A stretch of DNA of 64,000 bases from Drosophila miranda (Eukaryota; Arthropoda; Insecta; Diptera; Drosophilidae): the NCBI RefSeq assembly GCF_003369915.1, contig NW_022881603.1, positions 5,935,249 through 5,999,248 of the forward strand, read 5' to 3'. This document shows, piece by piece, positions 21,834 to 37,300 of the stretch. Positions within the stretch are counted from its first letter, which is position 1, and the number at the start of each line of letters is the position of its first letter. The notes under the pieces are model-generated. The model saw only the letters and a program-made list of their open reading frames with translations. It had not been told where the DNA came from and did not search any database. Made by a program: the position numbers and the translations under genes.

Positions 21834-23855
21834 TGTAAGAGGCTTGTAGCTGAGGGCGTAAACTAAATTGACCGCCAACGGCGTTGTATGGGCAGCCAAA
21901 GTCTCGCTGCTACAGGGGGTTTTGGAGTCAGGGGCTCTTAAACGGTGCTCTGAAAGGTTGGCTCCCTCTGGGGGTGAGTTAACGCTGATGGCAGGTGAAG
22001 AGAAAGAGGAGAAAGCGATGACATTCGAACGTCATCCAGCGGATCCGACCGGTCTCATAGTGGATGGGAGCGTGTCCATCTTCCTTTTGGAATTTGGATG
22101 TCGAGCGACGAACAGGCTCAGCAAAAATCATTAATGAAAAAGTTCCAAAGTCAAGAAAAGAATATTGTCAAAGCGCGAGTGGTATCAAGCAGCAGCAAAG
22201 CAAAAGTCGCGGGACTACGATAACTGAAGCTAGGTCGGCCACTGGGGCCAAAATTGACGGGTAAGAGGAACAAAAAGTGGGTTACCACAGATCTTTCGGG
22301 GCCGAATACGTTAGACGGTTGTTTCTCCCTGCACTAGATTTGGCGCCTAGCAATTTGGGCTGGCGAAGCAGCGGCGCTCCAAGCAGCTGATCCGTCGCAG
22401 CACAGAGCGAGGGAGCAGAGACGCAGAAAAAATTCAGAGAGGCTCGACCTTTGCGGGCAGCCGGATCGACGTCGGTGAGGCGGCGGCCACAAAGCGGGAC
22501 GGTCGATAATCCGCGATATCGGAAAGTTCAGCACCGGCGAAATACGAACGGAGAAAAAGGAGGAAAATAGCGCAAATCCTACCTAAACGTGCCGTATGGC
22601 AAATACAGTTAACAAGGCCCAATTAAGATCTGCAGCACATAGGGAAGGAAAGAGTTAGTGTGTTGTTGGAGTTCAATACTCAGAGCTGCAAGGGTAATGC
22701 CCCAAAAAAATAAAGAGGGCGAGCGGAGCCAAAGGTGATGCGCGCATAGGCAGAGAGTGAAAGCGGTGGAGAGAGAGAACACGCAAGCAGCAAAGGCAGA
22801 GCCCAATAGGAGAGCGAGCGAGCTATAAAAACGCTCGCCAGCAACGGAGCCGAAGGGGGCTGGCGATAAGCCGAGAGAAGTAACATAAGTTAACATAAGA
22901 GTAAGCAGAATAGTATCGAGCAGCAGAACAGCTATTTAAGTTTACATACATATACATAAAAAAGAAATGCAGAAATGAAGAACAGCAGTGAGGGAGCATA
23001 GAGTAGGGGCAAGAAGGGCAAGAGGAAGAGTGAATATGAAACTAAAACAAATCCATAAATAGATAACCTTCCATGCACAGATCAAAACAAAAAAAAATAA
23101 CAAGAACCAATATGTTTATAACCGAAATGCAATAATAATACACCCGAACCCATCAGAAAGCGCTTTCGACGGTGGATCCGCAGTAAAAGTGAGTTTATTT
23201 ACTAGGTATTTGATTACAATCATTTGGGCATGGAAGAAATTGTCTATGGGTGTTCCGACCAAATTGCCTCACCGTTTCGTAGCCCGTAAGAATCAACATT
23301 TATATTCTATCGTTAAATTTTAATCTTTACCATTGCACATTTATTCAAATACTAGTTTATAAGTTTACCTGATCCTAGTTCAAGGAACCAGGCCCAGGTA
23401 GCCTATGGGAGGGAACATATACCCCGTATTTTTATGTATAATTTAGTTCCAATAAATATCATTATAATGTTTAGCTAAACAATTCTTATGATCTCCCCTT
23501 CCAAGCCCCTGTAGCGCGTGTCGGCACACCAAGGGGTCATGGCCGACACATAGATGTATGGAATGGCATGACCAAGGTAGGGTGGGCAAGGAGTCCTCGA
23601 AACAGCTGAGGATCGTCCGTCTGTCTTTTAGGTAATCGTCCGTGTTATGTGGTCATTTGTAGTGAACTCTGTCCGGTGAGGTGTATGGCTTGTTTTTTTC
23701 TTGCACGTTAAATTTAAAATAAAGAAAGTAAAGGGCCTCGGACTATGACAATAAAACAACTCCACCCCCTTGCTGACGAGCCAGCAGCCGGAAACAATAC
23801 GTGCCAGTCATAGCCGAGTAATACCATCTCGCCCAAGTACTCGTTACCCATTACA
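21834..23855 (+). repeat. 3' LTR of element B (2022 bp)
   Basis: Partner of 13966-16037, TGTAAGAGG...CCCATTACA, followed by ACAT. It now supplies the sequence immediately upstream of the last codons and 3' region of ppk29. Confidence 0.95.
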
Positions 23856-23890
23856 ACATCTTGGAAATTATTTCAATGATTTTTTCTAAG

Positions 23891-24222
23891 ATTAGGCTTA
23901 TGTTTAAAAATTAAACTAGTCGCATACCCGGTACTCAGTTTCCACATAGCACATTCCGTCGAATCTCTCTCTCCCTCGTTCCACCAACGAATTTACATCC
24001 GGCGGTTATATCTCTCCCACTCCACCAGAGTGCACACTGGTCGGGGAAGATTGTAAGAGAGAGATCCAAACGCATCTAAAATACCATTTAATATACCATA
24101 ATTTTATACATACCGGATATAAATACATTTTAATTTGCTGGTTGTACAGACTTAGGTGCAAGGTGTTTTTGTGCCTTTTAAATGGCCATATATGTACATC
24201 TGCAATCTAATTCTATCTTTGC
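23891..24222. other. Gap between convergent ppk29 and sei stops
   Basis: 332 bp with no coding sequence. In D. melanogaster the 3' UTRs of ppk29 and sei overlap here as natural antisense transcripts. A pyrimidine-rich block (TCTCTCTCTCC near 23966) and an AGAGAGAGATC tract near 24057 could pair with each other. Confidence 0.6.
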
Positions 24223-27582
<3,360 letters not shown>

Positions 27583-28243
27583 TTTAATATCTGTAAAATA
27601 TTTAAAAGTAATAAAATTTAGATTTTGATCTAGAAAGCCAATCGACCACTGTGATAGACCTCATGAATAATCTAGGTCTAAAAATATCCAATCAAAATCA
27701 CGCCGCGGCAGTCAAGCAATCCTAAGTTTCACACTCCTCCTCTTACCTCGGTGCACAGTTTAATTAAAATATAAAAAGGAATTCCTTTCAGTTTCAATCT
27801 TTACACCGTTTGGAATTTGCCAAAAAGTGATTCAAGAATGTACCCACATATTTATATTAATACGAACGCAGTATGCAATACACAGAGAAAAATCATAGCT
27901 AGTTCAAAGATAAAAAATTATATTTCTACCATGATTTTTTAAGTAAAGTTACTGTAGTTGTTAAGTAAATGTATTTCAGAAGTCGCAACATAGTACAATG
28001 TCAAACACATTTTTGTAAGGCACATTATATTGTCCGAATTAGAACAAAACCATTTTAAAACTAGTTTAGAACATTTTTCCAGTGTATGCAAAAAACTAGG
28101 ACAACTAACGGGCATGCGCTTCCCATCGATTATGTAAAATTACTGTACCTAAGCCGTGGTATTTTATCTGCAACACGCGGCCACACTAATATAAATGTAA
28201 ACAATTGATTTTTCCTGCAAAATCTACAAACAATTTATAAAAA
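27583..28243. other. Divergent promoter region of sei and gamma-Snap1
   Basis: 661 bp holding both 5' ends. CGGCCACACTA near 28178 resembles the Ohler motif 1 (M1BP) core promoter element and lies 60 bp before the gamma-Snap1 ATG. No other gene seen. Confidence 0.55.
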
Positions 28244-29876
28244 ATGTCTGCTGCCAAAAAAGTGGCCGAAGCGGAGGAGCTAGTTAGACAGGCAGAGAAA
28301 AGGTAGGTGTCCATGTTTTATATACCTAAATAGCCAATGAACAAATCATCAATGACATTGCAGTCTAAAAACATCGCTCTTGCAATGGGTACCTGACTAT
28401 GACAGTGCAGCTGATGAGTATTCCAAAGCTGGTAAAGTACATTTAAATAAATCTATGTATATATATTTTTACCAGATATGTTTTCGGGATTACATATTTA
28501 TACATACATAAGTACACCAATGAACGTAACAAAGCTTTAAAAACTGTTTTCGTGTCTCTGTTGGATTTGTAGTTTTCTGTGTATTTACATATGTATACAC
28601 TTTGTGTATAGGGATACATACGTATGTGCATATGAATGCATGTTTTTGTATACATATGTAAATAAAGATTAAATAGAAAACCTCATTAATATTTCTCCCA
28701 GATCACATATTTTGTGCATAAATGTACCTTTATGCGATTAAGTAGTACCTGTATAACCATTTATCATTCAATTATTTCCAGCTACTGCATTCCGAATAGC
28801 AAAACATTTTGATAAAAGCAAGGTTTATCAATTGAAGGCCATTGAGTGTTACAAAAACAACAAATCTTGGTTCCATGCCGCAAAATGTTACGAGCAGGTG
28901 TGTATAATCATACTGGTACTTTACCTGCAACTTGTATAATGCTTTAACAGTCAACCTTACATGGTTTTCCAATAAGAAATAAGATGAAAACTGATTTTAT
29001 AATGTATAACATTTGAATATCTTTTAGATTGTTTTGCTATCAAAAGATACAGACAAACTATTGGAGATTGAAGAATACGTGAACAAAGCTTGTAGCTTAT
29101 ACCAACAACATGGTTCGCCGGAAGCAGCCGCATCCGCTTTGGATAAAGCTGCCAAATTAACTGAACAAAAGCATCCTGAGATGGCTCTACGATTCTACCA
29201 GCATGCTATAGAAGTAATAAGGTAAGTCAAGTCTTTGATATATAAGTATCTTTTTAAATAACATTTAAAACAAATTAATTAATTGATTAATTTTCAGATT
29301 GACGACTCCATCCGTCAGGCAACTGAATATTCATCCAAAGTTTCACGAATACTAGTCAAATTAAGGAGGTATTACAGTTAAAATTTCAATGACAGTATTA
29401 TGTTTAAAGTCAACCACTTATTTCAGATACGATGAAGCAGCAAAAGCAATTCTGAAAGAGATGGATCTATATCAGCAAACGGAATCCTATGGCCAAATCG
29501 GGCGCTTGGTTGTGGCTTTGGTGCTGGTTCAATTAGCCCGTGCCGATTCTGTGGAAGCAGAAAAGGCATTCAAGGAATGGGGAAGTTGTTGCGAGCCCGA
29601 AGAGGTGTCTACACTGCAAACACTTTTAAATGCATTTGATGAAGAAGATGCTGAAATGGCGGCCAGAATGTTGGCAACTCCATTTATCAGACATATGGAT
29701 GTGGAGTACGCGATTTTAGCTAAAAATATTCCATTACCAGAAGGTATGCAGCTGGAGAAGAAATCTGAAGATAATGCTGGCATTGTAAGTTAAATTTTCA
29801 CGAGTTACACGAAGTACACTAAGTAATCATTTTTTTTGTAACAACCAACGAAGACGAGGACGAAGGAATATGCTAA
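28244..29876 (+). CDS. gammaSnap1: Gamma-SNAP (SNARE disassembly adaptor), frame break at exon 4/5
   Basis: Adaptor that recruits NSF to SNARE complexes. Exons: 28244-28302, 28364-28431, 28782-28897, 29028-29221, 29298-29368, 29427-29784, and probably 29859-29876, about 294 residues. TPR-like helical repeats throughout: MSAAKKVAEAEELVRQAEK, AATAFRIAKHFDKSKVYQ, EYVNKACSLYQQHGSPEAAAS, YDEAAKAILKEMDLY. The short last exon restores a family-typical acidic EGIC end. AATAAA at 29963-29968 is a likely poly(A) signal. Every splice junction is in phase except exon 4/5: with ATAAG|GTAAGT and TTTTCAG|ATTGAC the frame is off by one and meets a stop within 20 codons, although exon 5 itself (DDSIRQATEYSSKVSRILVKLRR) is perfectly conserved. 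One G missing at the junction would explain it. Confidence 0.88.
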
Positions 29877-31396
29877 TTTTGTTAAAGGTTGACAGCATTC
29901 TTCCCTAGAAAATCATAATTTTCGTTAATCTGCAAGCTAATACCCCCTTAAAATAATTGTTAAATAAAATATTCATCATAATCGTTGTATTTTATTAAAA
30001 AAAATAATAATAATTTAATGTTTGATCTATAAGGAAAATATACATATATAGCGACAAAGTAATACTAATAATATGTTCATAGTAATTGATGTTTACCTGG
30101 AAATGGGTTTTTTCCAGTGATCAGGTATCAGTGATCCGGTGGTTTACGCGTCTATCCCCGGATCCACCGTCGAACGCTTCCTTCTTTCCACATTTCTGCA
30201 CACAAAACCACAAATATACAGCTGCTTCGTCTGACACTGCCAGATCGTCGTGCTGCAACTTCGATTGGCAAATAATAGCAAAAGATCCCGCACACATAAT
30301 TTATAAATTAATGGACAACTAGGAATTAAATTGAAATACATTGAATGGTTTTAATATGTAAATATACAGTCTTGCTAGCGGATTCGATAGTGTTTAATTT
30401 CCAAATTGTTTTGAGATATTTCACTTGATAAAGAAATGTGTTTCTCTTTTGAAAATTGAAATATTTTGGTTGAAACATGCATCCGGTTTGTCAATCTCAT
30501 TTTTATGAAAAAAAAACAACAAAATAAAAAAACAAGCGAACGACATCTGTAACCGATGCCAGCTATTGATATTGATATTTAACCTGTCAACGGAAAACGA
30601 AAATAAATTTATTGAAAATATTAAGATTTACGAAAATAAATGTTCGATTGTTGTAATAAAGATTTCAAACATCAGCATAAAGGAATATATTTGTTACCGC
30701 TCAAAAAAATGGGCATTTATGTACTACCATTCTTAAATCGTAAGAATCTTGCATGGCTGATACAAAATAATTCCGTGTACTCCCGATGTGCCGATTCCAT
30801 CGTGCCAATTTGAAAGACACGTGACTTCGCTTGGCAACTCCGCTAAAAAAATTGATTCGTGTCACCGTTTATTGTATTTTCAACGGTAAAAAGATATTCA
30901 ATAAAAGCAAATGTTTAAAATAGGCCAGTCAAGTAGAAAATTTATTCACTAATCGGATAAAACTATGTGGGCATGGCAAAATGTTTCATCTAGCTAATAA
31001 TATTCGACGGAAGATCAAACTTGAACAATAGGAAAGACTACCCTCTTTCGTTTTTATTGGTTGACCATTTTCGCTAAAACCTCTTTTTACGCAACATGCA
31101 ATAAAAGCAAATGTTTAAAATAAACCATTAATTAGAAAATAGGTTCTATCTAGCTAATAATATTCCATGGAATATCAAAAACGAGGAATACGTAAAATAG
31201 ATCTTGAATTCGTCAGTATATTTACGGTATATTTTTAAAATGAGACGGTATATTTGTGAGGGTCGGACGGGATGTTTTGTCGATAAGTCCGCGGTCACAC
31301 TGTTCATCCGGTTGTGCTTTGATAAAAGACGGAAGGTTAAACAGTATTTGTAACATTTAAATCTGAATTTTGTGAAAGTACTACACTAAAAGAAAA
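29877..31396. repeat. Intergenic region with a diverged local duplication
   Basis: No gene found. AATAAAAGCAAATGTTTAAAATA occurs at about 30900 and again at about 31100, each followed after 60-110 bp by CTAGCTAATAATATTC, so a segment of about 130 bp was duplicated and has diverged. It lies upstream of the tsr promoter. Confidence 0.6.
31292..31302 (+). promoter_or_regulatory. tsr core promoter motif (Ohler motif 1 / M1BP)
   Basis: CGGTCACACTG fits the motif 1 consensus and lies about 95 bp before the tsr start codon; GTCGATAAG just upstream resembles a partial DRE. This is typical of Drosophila housekeeping promoters. Confidence 0.65.
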
Positions 31397-34300
31397 ATGG
31401 TATGTATTAAAACGATTTAATTATTAATAAAAATAAAAAGGACCAACCATATAAATATATATATGTATATAGATATGTACATATATATTCATAGGTATAT
31501 CTGATTAAGTGTATATCTTGATACACAAATCCATGCATATTTGTATGTTTGGAAGAATCATATAAGCAGCTCCTTTGAAAACTATATATGTGTTTGATAT
31601 CTGGACATAAATTTTTACAAGGGTGTGCATATATTTATTATATATATAAAATAGTAGTATATATATGTATGTGTACATCTGTTCAAACTTTTTGCAAATA
31701 TACATATGTAACCAACTTTGGCTATATTCGGCGATATATGTTCATGTGTATGTATGCATCCATACACATGTATGTATGTAAACCAAATTAGTCATTGGTA
31801 GGAACGGATATTACTCATTTATTAAAGTGCTTCCATACTTTTCGCGATTCACGAAAATTGCCAAATGGCAAGGTTTTAGGCGGTGCATATGTACAATTTT
31901 CTCTTCCAAATGGGTGGCGGAGGCGACGTCTTGGCCGAACCGAACCAGAAACAATTCAGAAAGAAAAATTTGAGAAAAATAGGCACGCTTATACACACAC
32001 ACTTTTGGATGTGTATATATGTATTCATGTGTGTAGGTATATGCCGCTTTTTTATTTCGATGGCTATTAATATGTACACATGTCTGTATGTATCTGCATG
32101 TTCTCCCACGGACGAATGTACAAATATATAACTATGCCGAAATATGTATAAATATTTAAGGTGTGTGGAGAGCTATCCGATCATTTCCCTTCCGCCGCCT
32201 GTGCGTGTGTATGCTTGAATACATGGTCGCTTGCATTTGTATGAAAGTGTGTGTGATGGCCACAGACGTTTGTATGTAGGAAAAATGTATTCCCGATTGC
32301 CGAATATTGCAGGAAAATATGTGAGTACTCCTTGTGTACTTAGAAAGTAAAGGTCTTCAAATTATTAAACCATGTGGCGTTTCTCAACTTCGACTAAAAC
32401 CCACAGCATTTCATGTTTTAGACTTTTGTTTGCTCTTATGTTTGCCGGCAGTTGTAAAATTACCCTTGAACTTTTGCCGGGTTGAAACTGTAAATGGTGC
32501 CACACCCACTGTCATCCCTGTAAATTATTTTCGGAAATTGATTTTATTGCAACCATTTTAAGATATGTAAATAAATAAGCTATGAATAAATACGGTGCAT
32601 AAATACGGATAAAATAAAGAAAAAGTTATTACTTTGCATACTTACAGTGACGAACTAAATTTTTGGCACAGTAAGCTTTTTAAACTTTCTGGCCACCGTG
32701 TGACCCTTGGAATGAAAATAAATCGTAAAAAGTATATTGAACAAAGAGATTAAAGTATTTATTATACATAAACAAAAAACTTATTTCAAAAACTTAAACA
32801 TAGTAATAGTAAAAATTAAAAAACTAAAAAATAAGGTATATTTCGATGAACAAAATTATTGGCACACCCCAAGAAAAACTTAAAAATAAGATATTGTACG
32901 TATGTAAAAAATTTTTAATATTTGGTGTTTAATCCCTTAGCCTTAATGACGGCCGATAAGCGTGCTGGCATCGAGTCTACTAATTTTTTAGTAGTTTCCT
33001 CCCCTATATTTTGCCATTCTTCCATTAAGGCTTGTTTTAGGTCGGCTTTTGTCCTTATAGCCCGCTTTCTAATGCGCCTATCCAATTCCTCCCACAAATG
33101 TTCAATTGGATTGAGGTCCGGGGACTGTGGTGGGTGTGGCAGAACATGGGCGGTATTGTAAGTAAGCCACATTTTGACTATATGGGCCGAATGCTTGGGG
33201 TCGTTGTCTTGCTGAAATGTGAAGGAATTTGGTAAATTTAGATTTTCGACACTTTTTTTTAGGTTATCCTTCAAAATATTCAGATAGATATTTTTGTCCA
33301 TTATGCCGTCTATAAACACCAATTCACCCACACCAGCAGCAGACATGCAACCCCACACCATGACACTTCCACCACCATGCTTAACAGTTGGAGTTATGTT
33401 TTGATTGTCGAACTCGGTATTTGGCTTTCTCCACACTGTTTGGAATCCATCCGATCGGAAAATATTGAATTTACTTTCATTGGAAAATAGCACCTGTTGC
33501 CAGAAATCTTTGGGCTTAGTTATAAACTCCTTGGCGTAGTTCAGACGTTTTTTTTTATTAGTCTCCGAGATCAAAGGTTTTCGTCGAGCCACACGCGCAT
33601 GGTAGTTGGCCTCGTGTAGTACTCGGCTTACCGTAATCGGGTGAACATCCGTCCCAATGTCTTTTTTTAGATCAGCAGCGATCTGTGTGGAGGATATGGT
33701 GGGGTTCAATTTCACTTTGCGAATGATTTGGCTGCATTCGCGGTTGCTTAAAACTTTTGGGCGACCTGTGTGTTTAGAGCTCTCCAAGTTTGAGGCTCCC
33801 TTAAAGCGTTGAACGATGCTCCTTATTGTGAAGCGGCTTCTTTCCATAATTTTGCCTTTTTCCGCATACGATTTGCCTTGATTATGCAAGTGCAGGATTA
33901 TTTTCCTCTGCGCTACGGTGGTTTCCTTTTGTTTCGGTGGCATATTGACAGCAAAAATCAAAACAAGCCCAATTTAAGCGCAACTTTAAATTTCCAAATG
34001 CTAATTTGCAAAATTTTAAATAACGGGATAACAAGGCTGCCATATTTCCAAAAAAATTAGTTTCCCAATCGGACATAATACTGAAAAATTAATGTATAAA
34101 GCCTAGTGTGCCAATAATTTTGTTCAACGAAATATACACTTTTTAAAGTTTTTTATTTAATACTAATGCTTAGTTTGAATTTTTGTAAACAAATTTAATA
34201 TATATATATACTAAATACTATGATCTGGTTGGCTAAATTTATTTTTACCATATATCGTTATCGAAAGGGTCACACGGTGGCCAGAAAGTTTAAAAAGCTT

Positions 34301-37300
34301 ACTGTGCCAAAAATTTAGTTCGTCACTGTATTTGTTGTTATTGCCGGCAATGACTGCAACATTTTCGTATAGTTAAAAAGAGACGGCAATAGTGTTGGCT
34401 CAGACCAAAGACTATACAATACCAAGATGTCGCATGAGCGACCAAAAAGCTGTTCTATCAGGCAGGCTCCGTTTTTCATTTTTACTTTTGCGGATTACGT
34501 TTTCAGCCAAAACGTTTCGTTTTCGTTTTAAGGTGCTCCAGTTTTCACATATTTTTTTTTATCGATATGTTTCTTTTTTCATCGTTTCTGGCAAACAAAA
34601 ACAGCTGACCTGGCTGCTTTGTAAAAATACAGCGTGATTAAAATGCCTTTTATTTTTTCAATTGCTTGTTTTGAAGCAAAACGATTGCAGAAATTACGTG
34701 ATCTAAGAAGATCTAGACATCTTAGATGCAACACTTGTGTATTTATCATGTCTGACGAACTGTGAGTAACAGCATGCGTATTGAAAATTAAATTGCTAAT
34801 GGTGAAGCTTTCAGATTTGTGAAGTCATTTCGGATCGACAAAAAAACTTTCAAAATGATTTTGGAGAAAGTTCAACCCCATTTAGGTGTTACCAGGAAGT
34901 TATCTCCCTCTACGCAATTGGCTTCAGTAATACGATATCTCGCCACTGGCTGCTACCAGTGGGCAGTTGCCAAAGACCACCATATAAACATTGGACGCAG
35001 TACATTTGGAAAGATTCTTCACAAACTTATTCCGTTGATGGACAGGCTGTTATGTGTTGAGTTCATTTCGTTGCAGATGAATAATCATCAATTGCAACAA
35101 TCATATGAATATTTCTATCGAAACTTTAAATTGCCTCGAATTGGTGCCTGTGTGGATGGAACTCACATCAGAATACTAAAGCCTGTACAAAACCACTCCG
35201 TGTTCTATAATAGGAAAGGATTTTATAGCATGAATGCCATGGTGGTGTGTAACTACAACATGGAGATAATTGCTATTGATGCCACGCACCCTGGTTCCTG
35301 CCATGACTCCTTCATTTGGAATCACTCCCCTGCTAGGGAATATTTATCCACGACCATTAATGGGTTTGTTTTGGCTGATTCGGGCTACGCTCTAGAGAGT
35401 TTTGTTCTGACTCCTTATAGGAGCGCGGAGATAGCCACCTATCAGCACAGATTCAACATAAAGCATACTGGAGCACGAAATATTATAGAACGCACCATTG
35501 GAGTCCTTAAAAGCCGTTTCCGTTGCTTGCAACGCACTTTAAATTACCCACCAATATTTTGTTGCCAAATTATAAATGTATGCTGTGCCCTGCACAATAT
35601 TTGTAGAAGACGTAATGTCTTAATCGAGGAGGATGTTCGATTTGACGACCCTTTAGACACTGAAAATGAATTCGACGACACTGAAAATAATGGATCATCT
35701 ATACGCGATGAAATAGCTCAGGCCATTCCTTATTAAAATGCAAAATTTTTCATGTTTTCTTCTTTATGTCATTCGATATTCTTTATAACTAATAAAGCTA
35801 AGTTTCACAAAAAAACTAATAGGAAACTAATTATTTCGCAAATTTGTCCAAAATTTGGCTAAATTTGTCTACAAGCGCCTTTTGGACCTCGAGCTTCTCC
35901 TTCTCTAACGATTACATTCGTTCGAAATGTTCCGAAATTTTCTTGGAAATTGCCGACATTTCAACCAGCTGAGCAGCGCACAGATCGTTGTGGTCCATGG
36001 TCTGCGCTGGTCTAGTTCGACGGCGCTTCGGCATGGGCTCCTCCTTCTCTGAGGGTTCGTCCTTCTCTGAGGGTTCCTCCTCAATGGGGTCTTCCATCAC
36101 GCACATAACCCCAGTGTCGGCCTCCTTGGTCGTACGGGGGGAAGTCCATACGCTGGCCCACCTACTCCTTCCACCATTTCGTAGAGGCCACATAGCTTGG
36201 CCACTTCCTCCTCCAATTCCCCAAGCGATTGCTGAGCGAAGGGCCCTCCACCTGTAGCTCGAGTTTCTGATTTGTTTTTCGCCATCTTCTTGCGGATGTT
36301 TGTTTTCCAATCTGCCCAAACCTGAAATTGTAGAATTGAATATAGTAGTGTGCTACCTTTTGTTGTGCAACACATACCTTTTTCCAACCCAATGCGTCCT
36401 TGATTGGCGGCCCAACAGCATTGAGAGCGCCGCAAAGCTCTGCCCACTTGGCATCGACAACAACTAGGTCGCCCTTCACAAATCCTTTTGCCAAGTCCGG
36501 GTTGTCGTTCATAAAACCCACCAGGATTTCATCTTAAAGAGATGATTTATGCTTTCCCCTGGATATAAAGAACAAAGCGGTAATTTTGAAATAAAAAATT
36601 AATTTGCTGCACTTACATTTTGAAGTCCGAATTAAATTGGGCGGGAAACAGCTGTGCTCACCCAGATGTTCTGTTAAGAGCATGTTACAAGCACAGTCTG
36701 AGCTGTTACATGCACATTTGTGCTGTTATACGCAAAAATTGATTACTTGCCAACGTTCCGATAACCAAATCGGAATGCGTCAGCTGCTTACACCAAAACG
36801 AAATTTGTTGTTGCTGTGGCCAATTTTGTCCGAACCAAATTTGAGGTTGGGTTAAAATAAAATTATTTATAAAAAAAGCACAAGTTAAATTACCCTGATA
36901 TAGGTATCAAGTTTATGTTAATGCATCAATAAGTCATCTATTTTTTTCCTTTTGCAATTAGGGTTCGTTTTGTTGTATAAAAAGCCGTTTACTTTTCATT
37001 TCGTCAACGAAAATGTTTTCGTTTTGAAAACGAAGAAATCTTGCGGAATGGGAAAAAGAGAGCCCCAATTTATGTGATTTCAAAAGTAAATCGGAAAACT
37101 TTTGTGAAAGTGAAAAACGGAGCCTGGCCGTATGGCGGGTCCTAACATTAGGACCCAAAAGGCACGAGGGAGCGCGCGGGGCTTCAATTCCCTTTTCGCC
37201 TGTACCTTCGTCTCTACCGCGACCCCGCTGCTCATCGGTTTCGTCTGTTCGGCAATGCCTTCACCGTCGAAGCGGTGGTCGCGGATCGCCGATGTCATTG

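Larger units (their letters stand above)
13966..23855 (+). mobile_element. Element B: Ty3/gypsy retrotransposon with 2-kb LTRs, coding-intact
   Basis: 9890 bp. LTRs at 13966-16037 and 21834-23855 start TGTAA and end TTACA; flanks carry a 4-bp ACAT duplication. It encodes an uninterrupted RING-Gag (17073-18533) and Pol (18440-21760) and no env. The very long LTRs, lack of env and Pol type recall the Ulysses/Osvaldo group of Drosophila elements; that family name is inference. Both ORFs are open, so this copy could be autonomous. It lies in the last exon of ppk29, sense to that gene, and downstream of sei in antisense. Confidence 0.95.
7796..23890 (+). pseudogene. ppk29: ppk29-like DEG/ENaC channel gene, split by two retrotransposons
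   Basis: Pickpocket-family sodium channel subunit. Exons fitted from splice signals and frame: 7796-7932, 7995-8075 joined to 12982-12997, 13065-13252 (GC-AG donor), 13326-13408, 13477-13524, 13583-13665, 13718-13833, 13914-13965 joined to 23860-23890. Typical features: Cys-rich extracellular loops (EMGNCFLANN; LKYCGVEGIVCLDK; CSPSCMEQQ) and the pore/TM2 signature VAIGGVIGLYTGASLLNI. The 5' exons lie outside the window. A copia-type element interrupts one exon and element B the last exon, 10 codons before the stop. One extra base near 13612 shifts frame between the CLDK and CSPSC blocks. The symbol rests on convergence with sei, which is characteristic of ppk29; family membership is firm, the exact paralogue less so. 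The stop assigned at 23888-23890 follows a T7 run, so one indel would move it to 23915. Confidence 0.8.
34464..37125 (+). mobile_element. PIF/Harbinger DNA transposon
   Basis: About 2.66 kb. Ends AGGCTCCGTTTTTCA (34464) and its inverse TGAAAAACGGAGCCT (37111-37125) are terminal inverted repeats; GGC flanks both sides, a 3-bp duplication as expected for the superfamily although not the usual TWA. It carries a DDE transposase (+) and a Myb/SANT-like accessory protein gene (-) in convergent orientation, the standard two-gene Harbinger set. Inserted in the left arm of the foldback-like element. Confidence 0.85.

Noticed and set aside
23888-23915. Alternative ppk29 ending at 23915
   Set aside because: Needs six T instead of the seven T seen at 23880-23886; the observed sequence stops at 23890.
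31883-32131. 82-codon frame in tsr intron 1 beginning MHMYNFLFQMGGGG
   Set aside because: No family match and no splice or conservation support; runs into microsatellite-like sequence.
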